A stretch of 59,798 bases of DNA from GCA-001856825 sp049965815 (GTDB lineage Archaea; Thermoplasmatota; Thermoplasmata; Thermoplasmatales; GCA-001856825), in NCBI GenBank assembly GCA_049965815.1, contig JBMFVV010000008.1, positions 1 to 59,798 on the forward strand. The letters are read 5' to 3'. The translations under genes and the position numbers were made by a program. This document shows positions 24,441-33,334 of this stretch, piece after piece. The stretch's first letter is position 1, and every line of letters begins with the position of its first letter. The notes under the pieces are model-generated. The model was given only the letters and a program-made list of their open reading frames with translations. It had not been told where the DNA came from and did not search any database.

Positions 24441-25331
24441 TTACGTCTCAATCTTTTTCAATATCTCTCTTGCCATTGCACCAAACTTCTTCCTAGATTC
24501 TGGGTCAATGTCCTTCAGCGGGAATGGACTCTCCGTCTCCTTGTGATAGACCATATCTATGAAGCCAGCCATGGGTCCCTGTGGAAATTCAAGTGAATTT
24601 GTGAGCTTCTTCAGTTCCGACAGAACAGCCTGCAGTTTTCTTGCTTTTGCTAAATTGGAAGCAGCAAATTCGTTGTATACTCTCACAGGTAGATCGCAGA
24701 AATTTGAAGTTCCGTTTATGCCGCCTGCCGCTCCCATCATAAGTGAAGGTAGCAGTAGATCGTCCTGTCCCTGGATTACCTTTATCTCTTTGCCAACCAC
24801 GTCAATGAGCGTCGAAAAATTTGAGAAATTGCCGCTGCTGTCTTTTATGCCTGCTACCTGACTGAATTGCTCCTTAAGTTTTAAAACCGTCTGAGGCTCT
24901 ATGTTGTTGTTTGTGTTCTGAGGTATGTTGTATATCAAAACAGGGATGTCTATCTGGGACAGTATTTTCTCATAATATCTGTAGATTGATTCCTGAGACA
25001 TTCTCAGGTAGTACGGAGTTACAACGGACACCCCATCCACTCCGAGCTCCTTTGCGTAAAGTCCCATTGTCACCGTTTCATCCACTGAATTTCTACCTAT
25101 TCCGCCTAGAAAATACATGTTTGGTTTCTTCTTATCAATGAAATATTCCAGAACTTTTACATGCTGCTCAACTGATATAATCGGGAAGGCCCCCGATGAT
25201 CCCATGGGGAATACGCCTTGGACGCCTATATTTCCAAGGAAATCCATCAGGGCGTCTATCCCATCATAGTCAATGCTGTCCCCCTTCCATGGAGTAACAG
25301 CAGGTGTTATTATTCCCTTTAACTCTGGCAT
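24441..25331 (-). CDS. DHDPS-family aldolase, probably 2-keto-3-deoxygluconate aldolase
   Basis: A 296-residue class I aldolase of the dihydrodipicolinate synthase family: GSSGAFPIIS near 45-54, Tyr134 in LIYNIPQ and Schiff-base Lys163 in AGIKDSSGNF. In related archaea such proteins split 2-keto-3-deoxygluconate into pyruvate and glyceraldehyde in the non-phosphorylative Entner-Doudoroff route. No lysine-pathway genes are nearby, which makes DapA less likely. N-acetylneuraminate lyase remains an alternative. Confidence 0.85.
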   Translation of the reverse strand: MPELKGIITPAVTPWKGDSIDYDGIDALMDFLGNIGVQGVFPMGSSGAFPIISVEQHVKVLEYFIDKKKPNMYFLGGIGRNSVDETVTMGLYAKELGVDGVSVVTPYYLRMSQESIYRYYEKILSQIDIPVLIYNIPQNTNNNIEPQTVLKLKEQFSQVAGIKDSSGNFSNFSTLIDVVGKEIKVIQGQDDLLLPSLMMGAAGGINGTSNFCDLPVRVYNEFAASNLAKARKLQAVLSELKKLTNSLEFPQGPMAGFIDMVYHKETESPFPLKDIDPESRKKFGAMAREILKKIET

Positions 25332-25405
25332 ATGCCATAATTGATTCTTTTACTTTTATCTTTATGTAGCCATCGGGTAAAATTTTCAGGTAAAGTGACG
25401 TCGAA

Positions 25406-27667
25406 CTAGAAATTCTCCTTCATGAACTTCAGCCCCTCCTTGTTATCCTTCCTCATGAATCTGGACAGAGTCTCTATTTCTTCATAGTCAAATACTATCC
25501 ACGTGTTGTTGCTTACCTCATACACGTAGGCATCTGGCTTGAATACAGATTGAGGCTTGTATACAACGGTAGCAGTGATGATATTTGCAGTAGTCCTTCT
25601 ACCCAGCTCTTCCTTGGCAGCTTTAAGAGTCTTGCCGGTATCAGCTATGTCATCCACGAGCAGAATATACCCCTGGTTCTTGGAAATTGAAAATTCAAAG
25701 TCGGAGATGCGAACATGGGTCATCGGAATTCCATCGTCCGTGTAGTAGCTGGCCCTCAATGGATAGACCTTTCTGACTGATAGGAAATCGCTCAGAAGCC
25801 TGCCAATCACCATGCCACCCCTTTCAATGTAAACTATGCTTTCAGGCCTCCCAAATTTCCTGATGATATCGGCTGCCAGTTCCCTTGCGTACCTCTTTAG
25901 ATCCACAAACTTGAGCGCCTCAAAATTCTTCTTTTCACTCTCAAACCTGAATAACTCTAGCCATTCCTTGGCATTAAGGAGTATATCCTGCAGTATCCCC
26001 GAGTCTTTCAACTTCCTTGAGATTCTTACAAGCTGAGGAGGCACTAGAGACGATTCTTCCATCAGTTTGTCATTCTGGAAAAGTTCCTCGGGTGTTCCGT
26101 CGAATATTGACGCCCCCTCCTTCATTACTATAGCCCTTCTCGTATATTCCGCAACCAACCTCATGTCATGTGTTATGATGATAACAGTGACGCCACTGTT
26201 ATTGATTTCTGAGAGAAGATCCATTATCTCAGTTGAGCCCTTGTAGTCCTGTCCTGTTGCAGGTTCGTCTACAATGAGCATTCTTGGACCCGTAGAAATG
26301 ACACTGGCTATGGCCAGTCTTCTCTTCTCACCCCTGCTCAAAGAGTTGATGTCTTCGTTCATCTTTTCCCATAGATTGACCCGCTTGAGGGCCTCTTCGG
26401 CTAGAATCTCGAATTTAGATCTATCCAGATTCGCCTTCCTTAGACCAGAATAAATTTCATCGTTGACCGTCCCTTGAAGGACCTGTTGGTCTGGATTCTG
26501 GAAAACGTATCCCACATATCTCCTAACTATGTCCTGCCCTACTTTCTTGGAGATGTCCTTCCCCTCGAACGTTATGTTGCCAATCCATCCTGACAGATTA
26601 CCAGAAATTATTTTTGATATTGTGCTCTTTCCTGAACCGTTAGACCCAACAAGAGATAGAAACTCCCCTTCATGGACCTGTAAATTCAGCTTGTCTAGAG
26701 CCTTCGTCCCATCCTCGTAATAATACTCCACGTCCTTTATCTGGAGCTGCACCTTTCCCTTCTCTTTCTCTCTTCTACTGACCTTGAATCCCTTTACTCT
26801 TTCCGGAGCCAGCTTCTCCCCAATCTCCCCGGTCGGCCCTATAAGGTCCATCAATTCCGGCACCTCTATGAATCGTTTAATATCGTTCCGTGAGTATATG
26901 TTCTCAGGACTGTCTATGGCAACGATCTCGCCTTTGTTCATCACAGCTACTCTGTCGGATAGCCTCGTCAATATCTCTGGGTCCTGTTCAACCAGTATTA
27001 TGGTGATACCGCTTTCCTTCTTCATTGCAAGTATTGAGTCGATCACATCGCTTTTTCCAACAGGATCGAGATCTGACGTAGGCTCGTCTAGAATCAGTAT
27101 GTCCGGTTTCAGGGCAAGGAAACTCGCAATAACTAGCCTCTGCTGTTCCCCGACAGACAGTTCATGTGGTTTCAGCTTGGATGCAACTTTGAAAATGCCC
27201 TTCATCTTGACTACTTCAAGTGCCTCCTGAATTCTCTTATCTCTTTCCTTCTTTGTTAGATTAAGGTTGGTTAGGTTGTATGATAACTCTTCCATTACCG
27301 TCCCATGGGAGAAATCTTTCTGGGGGTCCTGTTTTACAAAACCTACCCTTCCCTCCTCTATTGCCCTAATAGTGAATGCATTACCTTTCCCCGACCTGGC
27401 AGGTTTAATTATATCCTTCCCAAGTATCCTGACATTTCCGCTTACGTGATCATTCAATTGATCCAGCGGTATTTTCAGCTGCTGGGGGATGAGTCCAGCA
27501 ATTACGTAACATAAGGTGGATTTACCAGAGCCGGTAGAGCCAGTAATACCGAACACTTCACCCTCCCTAATTTTCAAGTTTACATTTCTCAGAGTATATT
27601 CTTTTTTAATTCCGGTGAATGTGGGAAACCTCCAGTAAAAATTGGTTATTTCAACCGCATTAATCAT
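25406..27667 (-). CDS. fused double ABC ATPase (ECF type) and phosphoribosyltransferase
   Basis: A 753-residue three-domain protein. ABC domain 1 has Walker A GSTGSGKST at 43-51, signature LSVGEQQR (170-177) and Walker B LILDEPTSDLDP. ABC domain 2 has GSNGSGKST at 341-349, signature LSRGEKRR (443-450) and LIVDEPATG. The pair resembles the duplicated EcfA/YkoD ATPases that drive energy-coupling-factor vitamin and nucleobase importers. The C-terminal part (about 585-735) is a phosphoribosyltransferase with PRPP loop VDDIADTGKT at 671-680 and a closing TWIVFDYEEIE, like archaeal purine PRTases. The fusion suggests that import of a purine base is coupled to its conversion to a nucleotide. No EcfT or S-component gene is adjacent, so the membrane partners lie elsewhere. 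No frameshift is visible. Confidence 0.9.
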   Translation of the reverse strand: MINAVEITNFYWRFPTFTGIKKEYTLRNVNLKIREGEVFGITGSTGSGKSTLCYVIAGLIPQQLKIPLDQLNDHVSGNVRILGKDIIKPARSGKGNAFTIRAIEEGRVGFVKQDPQKDFSHGTVMEELSYNLTNLNLTKKERDKRIQEALEVVKMKGIFKVASKLKPHELSVGEQQRLVIASFLALKPDILILDEPTSDLDPVGKSDVIDSILAMKKESGITIILVEQDPEILTRLSDRVAVMNKGEIVAIDSPENIYSRNDIKRFIEVPELMDLIGPTGEIGEKLAPERVKGFKVSRREKEKGKVQLQIKDVEYYYEDGTKALDKLNLQVHEGEFLSLVGSNGSGKSTISKIISGNLSGWIGNITFEGKDISKKVGQDIVRRYVGYVFQNPDQQVLQGTVNDEIYSGLRKANLDRSKFEILAEEALKRVNLWEKMNEDINSLSRGEKRRLAIASVISTGPRMLIVDEPATGQDYKGSTEIMDLLSEINNSGVTVIIITHDMRLVAEYTRRAIVMKEGASIFDGTPEELFQNDKLMEESSLVPPQLVRISRKLKDSGILQDILLNAKEWLELFRFESEKKNFEALKFVDLKRYARELAADIIRKFGRPESIVYIERGGMVIGRLLSDFLSVRKVYPLRASYYTDDGIPMTHVRISDFEFSISKNQGYILLVDDIADTGKTLKAAKEELGRRTTANIITATVVYKPQSVFKPDAYVYEVSNNTWIVFDYEEIETLSRFMRKDNKEGLKFMKENF

Positions 27668-27842
27668 TTACTTTAGGATAGCTTCTACCTAAATAAAATT
27701 GTATGATTAATACGCCTTATGCACACTTTCAGATAAAATATATGACAGATGAATATTTGACGTTATATAATATTGAGCTTCCATAGGTCATTTAGGTAGT
27801 AAAATAGACGCCAAAATTCTTGACATTTATTACAAGAAAACG

Positions 27843-27850
27843 TATTTATA
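27843..27850 (+). promoter_or_regulatory. TATA box of the MFS gene at 27872
   Basis: TATTTATA centred 26 nt before ATG 27872, fixing the start and implying a leaderless mRNA. Confidence 0.6.
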
Positions 27851-27871
27851 ACAACAGTGATACATTGTATG

Positions 27872-29257
27872 ATGGTTCAAGAAAATAGCTTTGATAATTC
27901 TAATCCCGCTAAAGAACCATTGACTTCTGTTAACAGTAATTCTGGTGAAGCGAGTGGGATGAAGTACCCTTGGGCAGTTTTTGTCGCCCTGGCGATGGGG
28001 ATGCTAGTATATGGCGTTGCTGAAAGCTATGGGCCTGTATTTGCAATTGGGGGTATCATACCCGCAAAATATGCTTTCCTCGGATTGAGTCTTCCGTACA
28101 TAGCAGGTGGTGTCGGCGCATTGGTATCAGGTGGGTTGGCTGACAGAATAGGAAGAAAAGGATCTTTCATGATAACATCAGGTATGATTGTTGTTGGTAT
28201 TGCAATTTACATTGTAGGTCAATTCTTCCCGAGAACATCCGAAGCATATCTGGTAACACTGATATTTTCATTCATACTTATCGGAATGGCTGCAATTGGA
28301 CTTGAAACACCTGTGCTTTCCATGATGGCTGAGGCAGTTCCTGCAAAATCAAGAGGGAAATCTCTTGTGATCGTCCAGAATTTTGGAAACATTGGGGTTG
28401 CAATAACGTTCATTCCCCTCCTTTTAGGATTCTCAGCGGCTTCCAATGAGATAGCATTAGTCCTTCTCTTCTTTGCACCCTTAATTGCTCTGGGAATTGC
28501 GTGGAGACTGATGTCAGAGTCTGCTCCGTGGGCCGCAATAAGGAGAAACCAGGAAATAGATGTTGAGGATGCTTGGCAAGAGCAGGATGGCAAAACGGAA
28601 AAGGTGCATGTTTCGGTAGGGTTGCCGATGAGATTCCTCATCCTCATCTTGATAGGCGTTGCCCAGGATGTTGCATTTGTTTATTTCTCCTATGGGGTTG
28701 GATACGATTATTTCAACATTGGCATAGCAACCATGATTCCGGTTATAGGAGGTCTAACGATGGCAGTGGTAGGAGTCGTAGCTGGTCTCCTGTTCGTAGA
28801 CAGGGTGAGCAGGAAATCATTTACTATATTTTCCTATGGCATCCTTGTGGGATTATGGGCACTTCTGTGGATATATGAGGCTGCATCTAGAGCTACCACA
28901 GGTCTGCTGCTTCTAGTCGTGATGACTCTGCTCTTCCTGCCAGGAGAAATAACCTGGGCTTCCAGAGGAATGCTCGAACCAGAACTGTTCCCTACACTCA
29001 AGAGGGGAACTTACGTTTCAATAGTGAGGTTCACCGTCTGGGTAAGTGCAGGTGTGATAACCGGAGTACTGACTTTGCTTGCCGAAAGGGGTTTTTCATT
29101 CAATGGTTCTGCTGCAATCGTGATGACAGTGTTCGTGATATCATTGGCAATGACCGTGCTCTGGCAGAGGAGAGGGTTTGAGACAAAATCACTCAGCCTA
29201 TCTGGACTGGATAAGAAGCTTCCAGTTGCAACTAAAGCAGCCGAGATGAAGAAATAA
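27872..29257 (+). CDS. MFS transporter
   Basis: A membrane protein of about 461 residues with 12 predicted helices and the MFS loop motif GGLADRIGRKGS between helices 2 and 3. The N-terminus is a soluble Ser/Asn-rich stretch of about 35 residues. A central cytoplasmic loop (RRNQEIDVEDAWQEQDGK) separates the two halves. The TATA box fits ATG 27872 rather than the upstream GTG. The substrate is unknown; metabolite or sugar uptake is likely. A second MFS gene follows on the same strand after about 95 bp. Confidence 0.88.
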   Translation: MVQENSFDNSNPAKEPLTSVNSNSGEASGMKYPWAVFVALAMGMLVYGVAESYGPVFAIGGIIPAKYAFLGLSLPYIAGGVGALVSGGLADRIGRKGSFMITSGMIVVGIAIYIVGQFFPRTSEAYLVTLIFSFILIGMAAIGLETPVLSMMAEAVPAKSRGKSLVIVQNFGNIGVAITFIPLLLGFSAASNEIALVLLFFAPLIALGIAWRLMSESAPWAAIRRNQEIDVEDAWQEQDGKTEKVHVSVGLPMRFLILILIGVAQDVAFVYFSYGVGYDYFNIGIATMIPVIGGLTMAVVGVVAGLLFVDRVSRKSFTIFSYGILVGLWALLWIYEAASRATTGLLLLVVMTLLFLPGEITWASRGMLEPELFPTLKRGTYVSIVRFTVWVSAGVITGVLTLLAERGFSFNGSAAIVMTVFVISLAMTVLWQRRGFETKSLSLSGLDKKLPVATKAAEMKK

Positions 29258-29352
29258 TCTTTCATTCTTTTTTCCTCTTTATTTTCCAGAATTTTCTGGT
29301 TTAACAACGTTGCCAATATTTTTATCTTGACAGCAATCAGAGATTTTACTGA

Positions 29353-30594
29353 ATGAAGCTACCGATATCTAAGGATGTAGTTCAAAACAGAATTGTTCAG
29401 ACAGTATCGATAGCTGAATTGTTGAGACTAATGGGTAGATCTGGAGTCTGGGTGTTCATTCCCATTTACCTCCTAAAGGTCAGGACTATTCCATATATCG
29501 ACATAGGAATTCTCTTTGTTCTTTCCGGTATTGCTGCCATCCCTGTCAGCATTTTTGGAGGAAATCTAATTGACAGGGTTGGGAGAAGGAAGATAGCGCT
29601 TATGCTACCTCCAATGCTTGCGGTCCTATTCTTAGTGATGTTTATGGGGATCTACTTCGACCTATCAGATTTCTACGTCTATTCTTCTTTTGTTCTGTTT
29701 GCTGCTGTGGCCACATTGCAGTCAGTTGCCGACATGGTTATAGTTACTGATTCAACTAAAGACATCGACAGAATAGATGCATTCAGTCTAACTAGGATTG
29801 GCGCCAACGTTGGCTTCGCACTTGGACCGGCAATCTCAGGTTTCGTTGTTTCTTATAACTATGCAATCCTTCCCCTGATCCCTCTCATTTCAGAGAGTCT
29901 TGGGTTCTATCTCTACTATAGGTACATAAATTACAATGAAGCGCCCCCTCAGACGGAGAAGAGCCTCACCTCATTTCCGAGAGGCGACAACAGGTTCCTC
30001 CTAATTTCACTGCTACTGTCGCTTGCCTTGTTTACCACAGGACCGTGGGCGTACATACTTAATCAATTCCTCTCCAGTGTTGATTCAATTCCAAACATCC
30101 TGATAGGTTTCCTTTTTGCATTGAACGGACTGGTCGTGGTAACTATGCAGCTTCCAATCAACAGATTGTTCTACAAGATGAATGATATGTCGAGGGTCGC
30201 AGTAGGACTGCTAGTATATGCAGCAACATTTGTTGTGATTGGAGTAACTAGGAGTGTTCCGCTTCTCTTCATAGACGTATTCTTCCTAACGATTGGGGAG
30301 AACATAACATCGCCCCCGATGAACTCAGTCATAGGCAGAATTGCACCAGAGGGAAGGAGGGGCGAGTACTACGGAGGATTCTCACTGCTTAGCAACTTCG
30401 TTAGCCCGTTCACACCGATAGTATACGAGGCAATGCTTGCATACTTCTATAGAAGTCCAATACTCCTTTGGGGGTATATAGGTCTTATATGCGTTGCATT
30501 AGCAACTGCAGTCCCACTGACAAAGAAATATTGGGATTATCAGGGGACTACTCTTTCACGAACAGACCACGAACCCGGCGGCAAGACGGGATAA
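29353..30594 (+). CDS. MFS transporter
   Basis: A 413-residue protein with 12 predicted helices and the loop motif GGNLIDRVGRRKIAL after helix 2. It resembles the general MFS_1 type (multidrug or metabolite efflux). A TTTTTATC box lies about 30 nt upstream. It is not closely similar to the preceding MFS protein, so this is not a recent duplication. Its last 55 bases are antisense to the NFACT gene. Confidence 0.85.
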   Translation: MKLPISKDVVQNRIVQTVSIAELLRLMGRSGVWVFIPIYLLKVRTIPYIDIGILFVLSGIAAIPVSIFGGNLIDRVGRRKIALMLPPMLAVLFLVMFMGIYFDLSDFYVYSSFVLFAAVATLQSVADMVIVTDSTKDIDRIDAFSLTRIGANVGFALGPAISGFVVSYNYAILPLIPLISESLGFYLYYRYINYNEAPPQTEKSLTSFPRGDNRFLLISLLLSLALFTTGPWAYILNQFLSSVDSIPNILIGFLFALNGLVVVTMQLPINRLFYKMNDMSRVAVGLLVYAATFVVIGVTRSVPLLFIDVFFLTIGENITSPPMNSVIGRIAPEGRRGEYYGGFSLLSNFVSPFTPIVYEAMLAYFYRSPILLWGYIGLICVALATAVPLTKKYWDYQGTTLSRTDHEPGGKTG

Positions 30595-32237
30595 ACTGAT
30601 TCTTTCTCCACCCCCAGGAATTCTGATATTTCATTTACGACTTCCTCCTTCCCATCCCCAGGAACAATTATAGCCTTCATTCCAGATATCGAAGAGACAG
30701 GCGCAGCCACAACATAATCCCTGTTTTCGTACTTCTGAAATCCGACAGCCATTTCGAGGTTCAGGTGAGTTATGAAATTCTTCTTCCCTCTGATGACCCA
30801 TGCCCCTCTTGCAAGGTATTCTCCTGACTCAGGCGTCTTGCTTACCTGGCTCTTTGTAACATAGAACACAGCACCATTTCCCAACCTGGTGTTCCACGCC
30901 TTTGACATGCACCAGGCGAACTGGGCAGCCTCCTCAATCCCTTTCTCTGTTGGTTCGTTAGTTATCTTCATGACTACCGATGGCGCTCCGTGTATGTCTG
31001 CGTGAAAATACAGGTCCCTTTCCCCTAGGTACTTCTTAACCACAGAATCGTTCGATTCAGCATCTCTCCCGCCTATAACGAAGTTACCGTCACTTGTTAT
31101 GAACCATCTGTAGTTCGTGAATACCCTCTTCACCTTCTTTAGCTCAATCCTTTTTTCCTCTCTCCTTGGCTCTAGATCCACCCTGGAAAGTTTATCCCTG
31201 ATCTTCTTGCTCATGGCGAAATAGTCGTCTGCATTTTCACCTGCAGTCTCATTCATTTTCAGTTCTATGTTCATTCCATCATCAACAAAACTAATCGTCT
31301 CCCTTTCATAATCCACCTTGTATTTTTTAGAGTCCACATTTCCAGATTTCTTCAAAAGCTGGTCCACCTCTACCAGATGACTCATTATGTATTCACCAGT
31401 ATTCCTCAATCTTTCCATCTCCTGAGTCATCTTCTCCACATTTCTCTTCATGGCCTCCAGCCTGTTGTCATCCTCCGACTCCCCGCTCCTGTAGACTTTA
31501 AGCAGTCCGTCCTCTATGTTCAGTATCTCAGGTTCATCTTTCCTGCAATAGCTTTTCCAGACGTAGAATTCGTCTCCATAGTTGTACAATTTTCCTTCTT
31601 CAGCACTCCTGTAAAGGGATGTGATCATCTCTTTGATATTAGCAATGTTGTCCAGCAATGATGGATTATCATTGGACGAAAGTCCTAGAGCACAGACTAT
31701 TTCAGAAGCATATTTTGATAACCCAAGCCTCACAGCTAGTGTCCTGACAGGATCGCTTGTGGAGGATCTTATTGATCCTGAGAAGTCAAATTCTGGTGAC
31801 CTCAGGTCTATGAACTGCGGAAACTCATACCTCTCTCCGACATTCATTATCCTGCTCCCCCTCTTTCCAGGTTTTCGGGAGTAGATAATCAGGCCTTCCT
31901 GCAGAACGAATATGTTCCCCCCTCCCATCATTTCTACAACAACTGTTTTTGGTCCCTCAATTAACAATACCCTGTCCGTCCCCAGTTGCCTTATACTGGA
32001 TATTGACGAATTTTCGATGGGAAGTGAATTTTTCTTTCCTACTATCTCGTTTTCCTGTGACAGAAAGAGGAATTTTCCATCAACAAAATGAAGATATGTT
32101 GAGTCTATACCAGACTTCCTCAGCTTGAATGAGAAGCCGTTATCCCCCTGGTAGTTCTTTTCTATGAAACCTCCTTCAAATTTCTTGAGGTATTTTGCAA
32201 GTGACATTACTTCTGCAAAAGATATCGTTCCTTTCAT
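30540..32237 (-). CDS. rqcH: RqcH/NFACT-family ribosome-quality-control protein
   Basis: A 565-residue NFACT protein, the archaeal homologue of Rqc2/RqcH, which binds stalled 50S subunits carrying peptidyl-tRNA and marks nascent chains. It has an NFACT-N domain (STYLHFVDGKFLFLS near the start), helix-hairpin and coiled-coil segments (about 255-290, rich in E, K and R), and an NFACT-R domain (GERDLYFHADIHGAPSVVMK). Its ATG directly abuts the stop of the upstream MBL hydrolase gene, so the two form an operon. Confidence 0.9.
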   Translation of the reverse strand: MKGTISFAEVMSLAKYLKKFEGGFIEKNYQGDNGFSFKLRKSGIDSTYLHFVDGKFLFLSQENEIVGKKNSLPIENSSISSIRQLGTDRVLLIEGPKTVVVEMMGGGNIFVLQEGLIIYSRKPGKRGSRIMNVGERYEFPQFIDLRSPEFDFSGSIRSSTSDPVRTLAVRLGLSKYASEIVCALGLSSNDNPSLLDNIANIKEMITSLYRSAEEGKLYNYGDEFYVWKSYCRKDEPEILNIEDGLLKVYRSGESEDDNRLEAMKRNVEKMTQEMERLRNTGEYIMSHLVEVDQLLKKSGNVDSKKYKVDYERETISFVDDGMNIELKMNETAGENADDYFAMSKKIRDKLSRVDLEPRREEKRIELKKVKRVFTNYRWFITSDGNFVIGGRDAESNDSVVKKYLGERDLYFHADIHGAPSVVMKITNEPTEKGIEEAAQFAWCMSKAWNTRLGNGAVFYVTKSQVSKTPESGEYLARGAWVIRGKKNFITHLNLEMAVGFQKYENRDYVVAAPVSSISGMKAIIVPGDGKEEVVNEISEFLGVEKESVYPVLPPGSWSVRERVVP

Positions 32238-33032
32238 TCAGAGTCTTATCTCCGCAACATCGTTGTAAGGAGCCAGGGCACGTATCTTTTCCGTCTTCAA
32301 TCCACTCTCACGCAGTGCGCCGTGAACAGCCTGTATCGCAAGCTGTGGCGTATTGTTCACTTTTGATAAGTGAGCAAGAAGAACAGGTGTGTCTTCATTC
32401 ACTGTTCTTCTGAGTATCTTTGCCGTCTGCTGGTTTGACAGGTGCCCCCGGGCTCCACTGATTCTCCTTTTGAGCATCTCGGGATATGGACCCTTCTCAA
32501 GCATCATTGGATCGTGATTTGCCTCTATCAGAATCGCATTACATTCTCCAACTCTCTTCTCAAGCAGAGGATTTGACTCCCCAAGATCCGTAATCACCGA
32601 TACTGTCTTGTTTCCGTTGTGAATGAAATAGGCTACAGGGTGTCTAGCATCATGCGCAATTCTTACCGCCTCGATTGTCAGGTTCCCTATCTCAACGTTC
32701 TCTCCCTCTTTTACGAAATTGTCCAGTTCCACACCCATTTCCTGATACCCGCCATATCCTCCTCTCCTTTCGACATATATGTCAGAAGTTTCGTACGTTC
32801 CGTAAACAGGAACCTGGAACGTTCTCCTGAAACTGTGCACTCCCGATGCATGGTCTGAATGTCCGTGAGTTATGAACAGTGCAGCAATCTTCTTTTGATC
32901 TATTCCTTTGCTCTGCAGAGAAGCGTTAGTCTTCCTGACTGAAATACCCATATCGATCAGGATGCATTCAGTGTCACTGCAGACCAAGGTGGAATTTCCA
33001 GAGCTGCCGCTTGCCAAGGAAGTTATCATCAT
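32238..33032 (-). CDS. MBL-fold metallo-hydrolase (YycJ/WalJ-like)
   Basis: A 264-residue metallo-beta-lactamase-fold protein with the two-metal motif THGHSDHASG at about 54-63, a downstream IAHDARHP, VITDLGES and IEANHDP. It resembles the YycJ/WalJ subfamily of phosphoesterases, whose members act on nucleic acids. It is the first gene of a two-gene operon with RqcH, spacing zero. An RNA- or ribosome-related function is an inference from that link. Confidence 0.88.
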   Translation of the reverse strand: MMITSLASGSSGNSTLVCSDTECILIDMGISVRKTNASLQSKGIDQKKIAALFITHGHSDHASGVHSFRRTFQVPVYGTYETSDIYVERRGGYGGYQEMGVELDNFVKEGENVEIGNLTIEAVRIAHDARHPVAYFIHNGNKTVSVITDLGESNPLLEKRVGECNAILIEANHDPMMLEKGPYPEMLKRRISGARGHLSNQQTAKILRRTVNEDTPVLLAHLSKVNNTPQLAIQAVHGALRESGLKTEKIRALAPYNDVAEIRL

Positions 33033-33125
33033 GATATTTTACTAAAATCGGAATACAATCTCATTTAAATTGATTAGCCTGTCATCGCTTCACTCTTGCG
33101 ATATTCGGCCTATGGAGTCGTTTTC

Positions 33126-33269
33126 CTATTCACCGTTATTCTTGAACGCTTCTATTAAAAAGTTGGATATCTTTTCAAAGAGATTGGTCCTTTTTCTCAT
33201 CTTACCGTTTTCTCTAAATCGTTGCGCATTCATCTCATCAGATAGTGAAACCGTCTTCGAACCTGTCAT
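33126..33269 (-). CDS. 47-residue ribbon-helix-helix-like small protein
   Basis: A hidden short gene on the minus strand. The product starts MTGSKTVSLSDEMNAQRFRE, which has the strand-then-helix look of RHH (CopG/Arc-like) DNA-binding proteins, followed by a basic, helical C-terminus (KISNFLIEAFKNNG). A strong box (tatttatata, 33291-33300) is centred 26 nt before its ATG, ideal for leaderless expression. It diverges from a drug-type MFS exporter whose TATA box is adjacent, so local regulation is plausible. No toxin partner is visible. Confidence 0.55.
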   Translation of the reverse strand: MTGSKTVSLSDEMNAQRFRENGKMRKRTNLFEKISNFLIEAFKNNGE

Positions 33270-33290
33270 TGATTGTATAATGGAAGTTAA

Positions 33291-33317
33291 TATTTATATA
33301 TTGTCGTAATTATATTT
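33291..33317. promoter_or_regulatory. divergent promoter pair
   Basis: Two TATA-like boxes back to back: tatttatata (33291-33300) for the minus-strand small gene and ttatattta (33309-33317) for the plus-strand exporter. A regulator bound here could control both. Confidence 0.5.
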
Positions 33318-33334
33318 AATTAGCTCATTGAAAA

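Noticed and set aside
33070..33309. Plus-strand frame of 79 codons in the spacer
   Set aside because: The minus-strand 47-codon frame has a perfectly placed promoter and protein-like sequence; this one does not.
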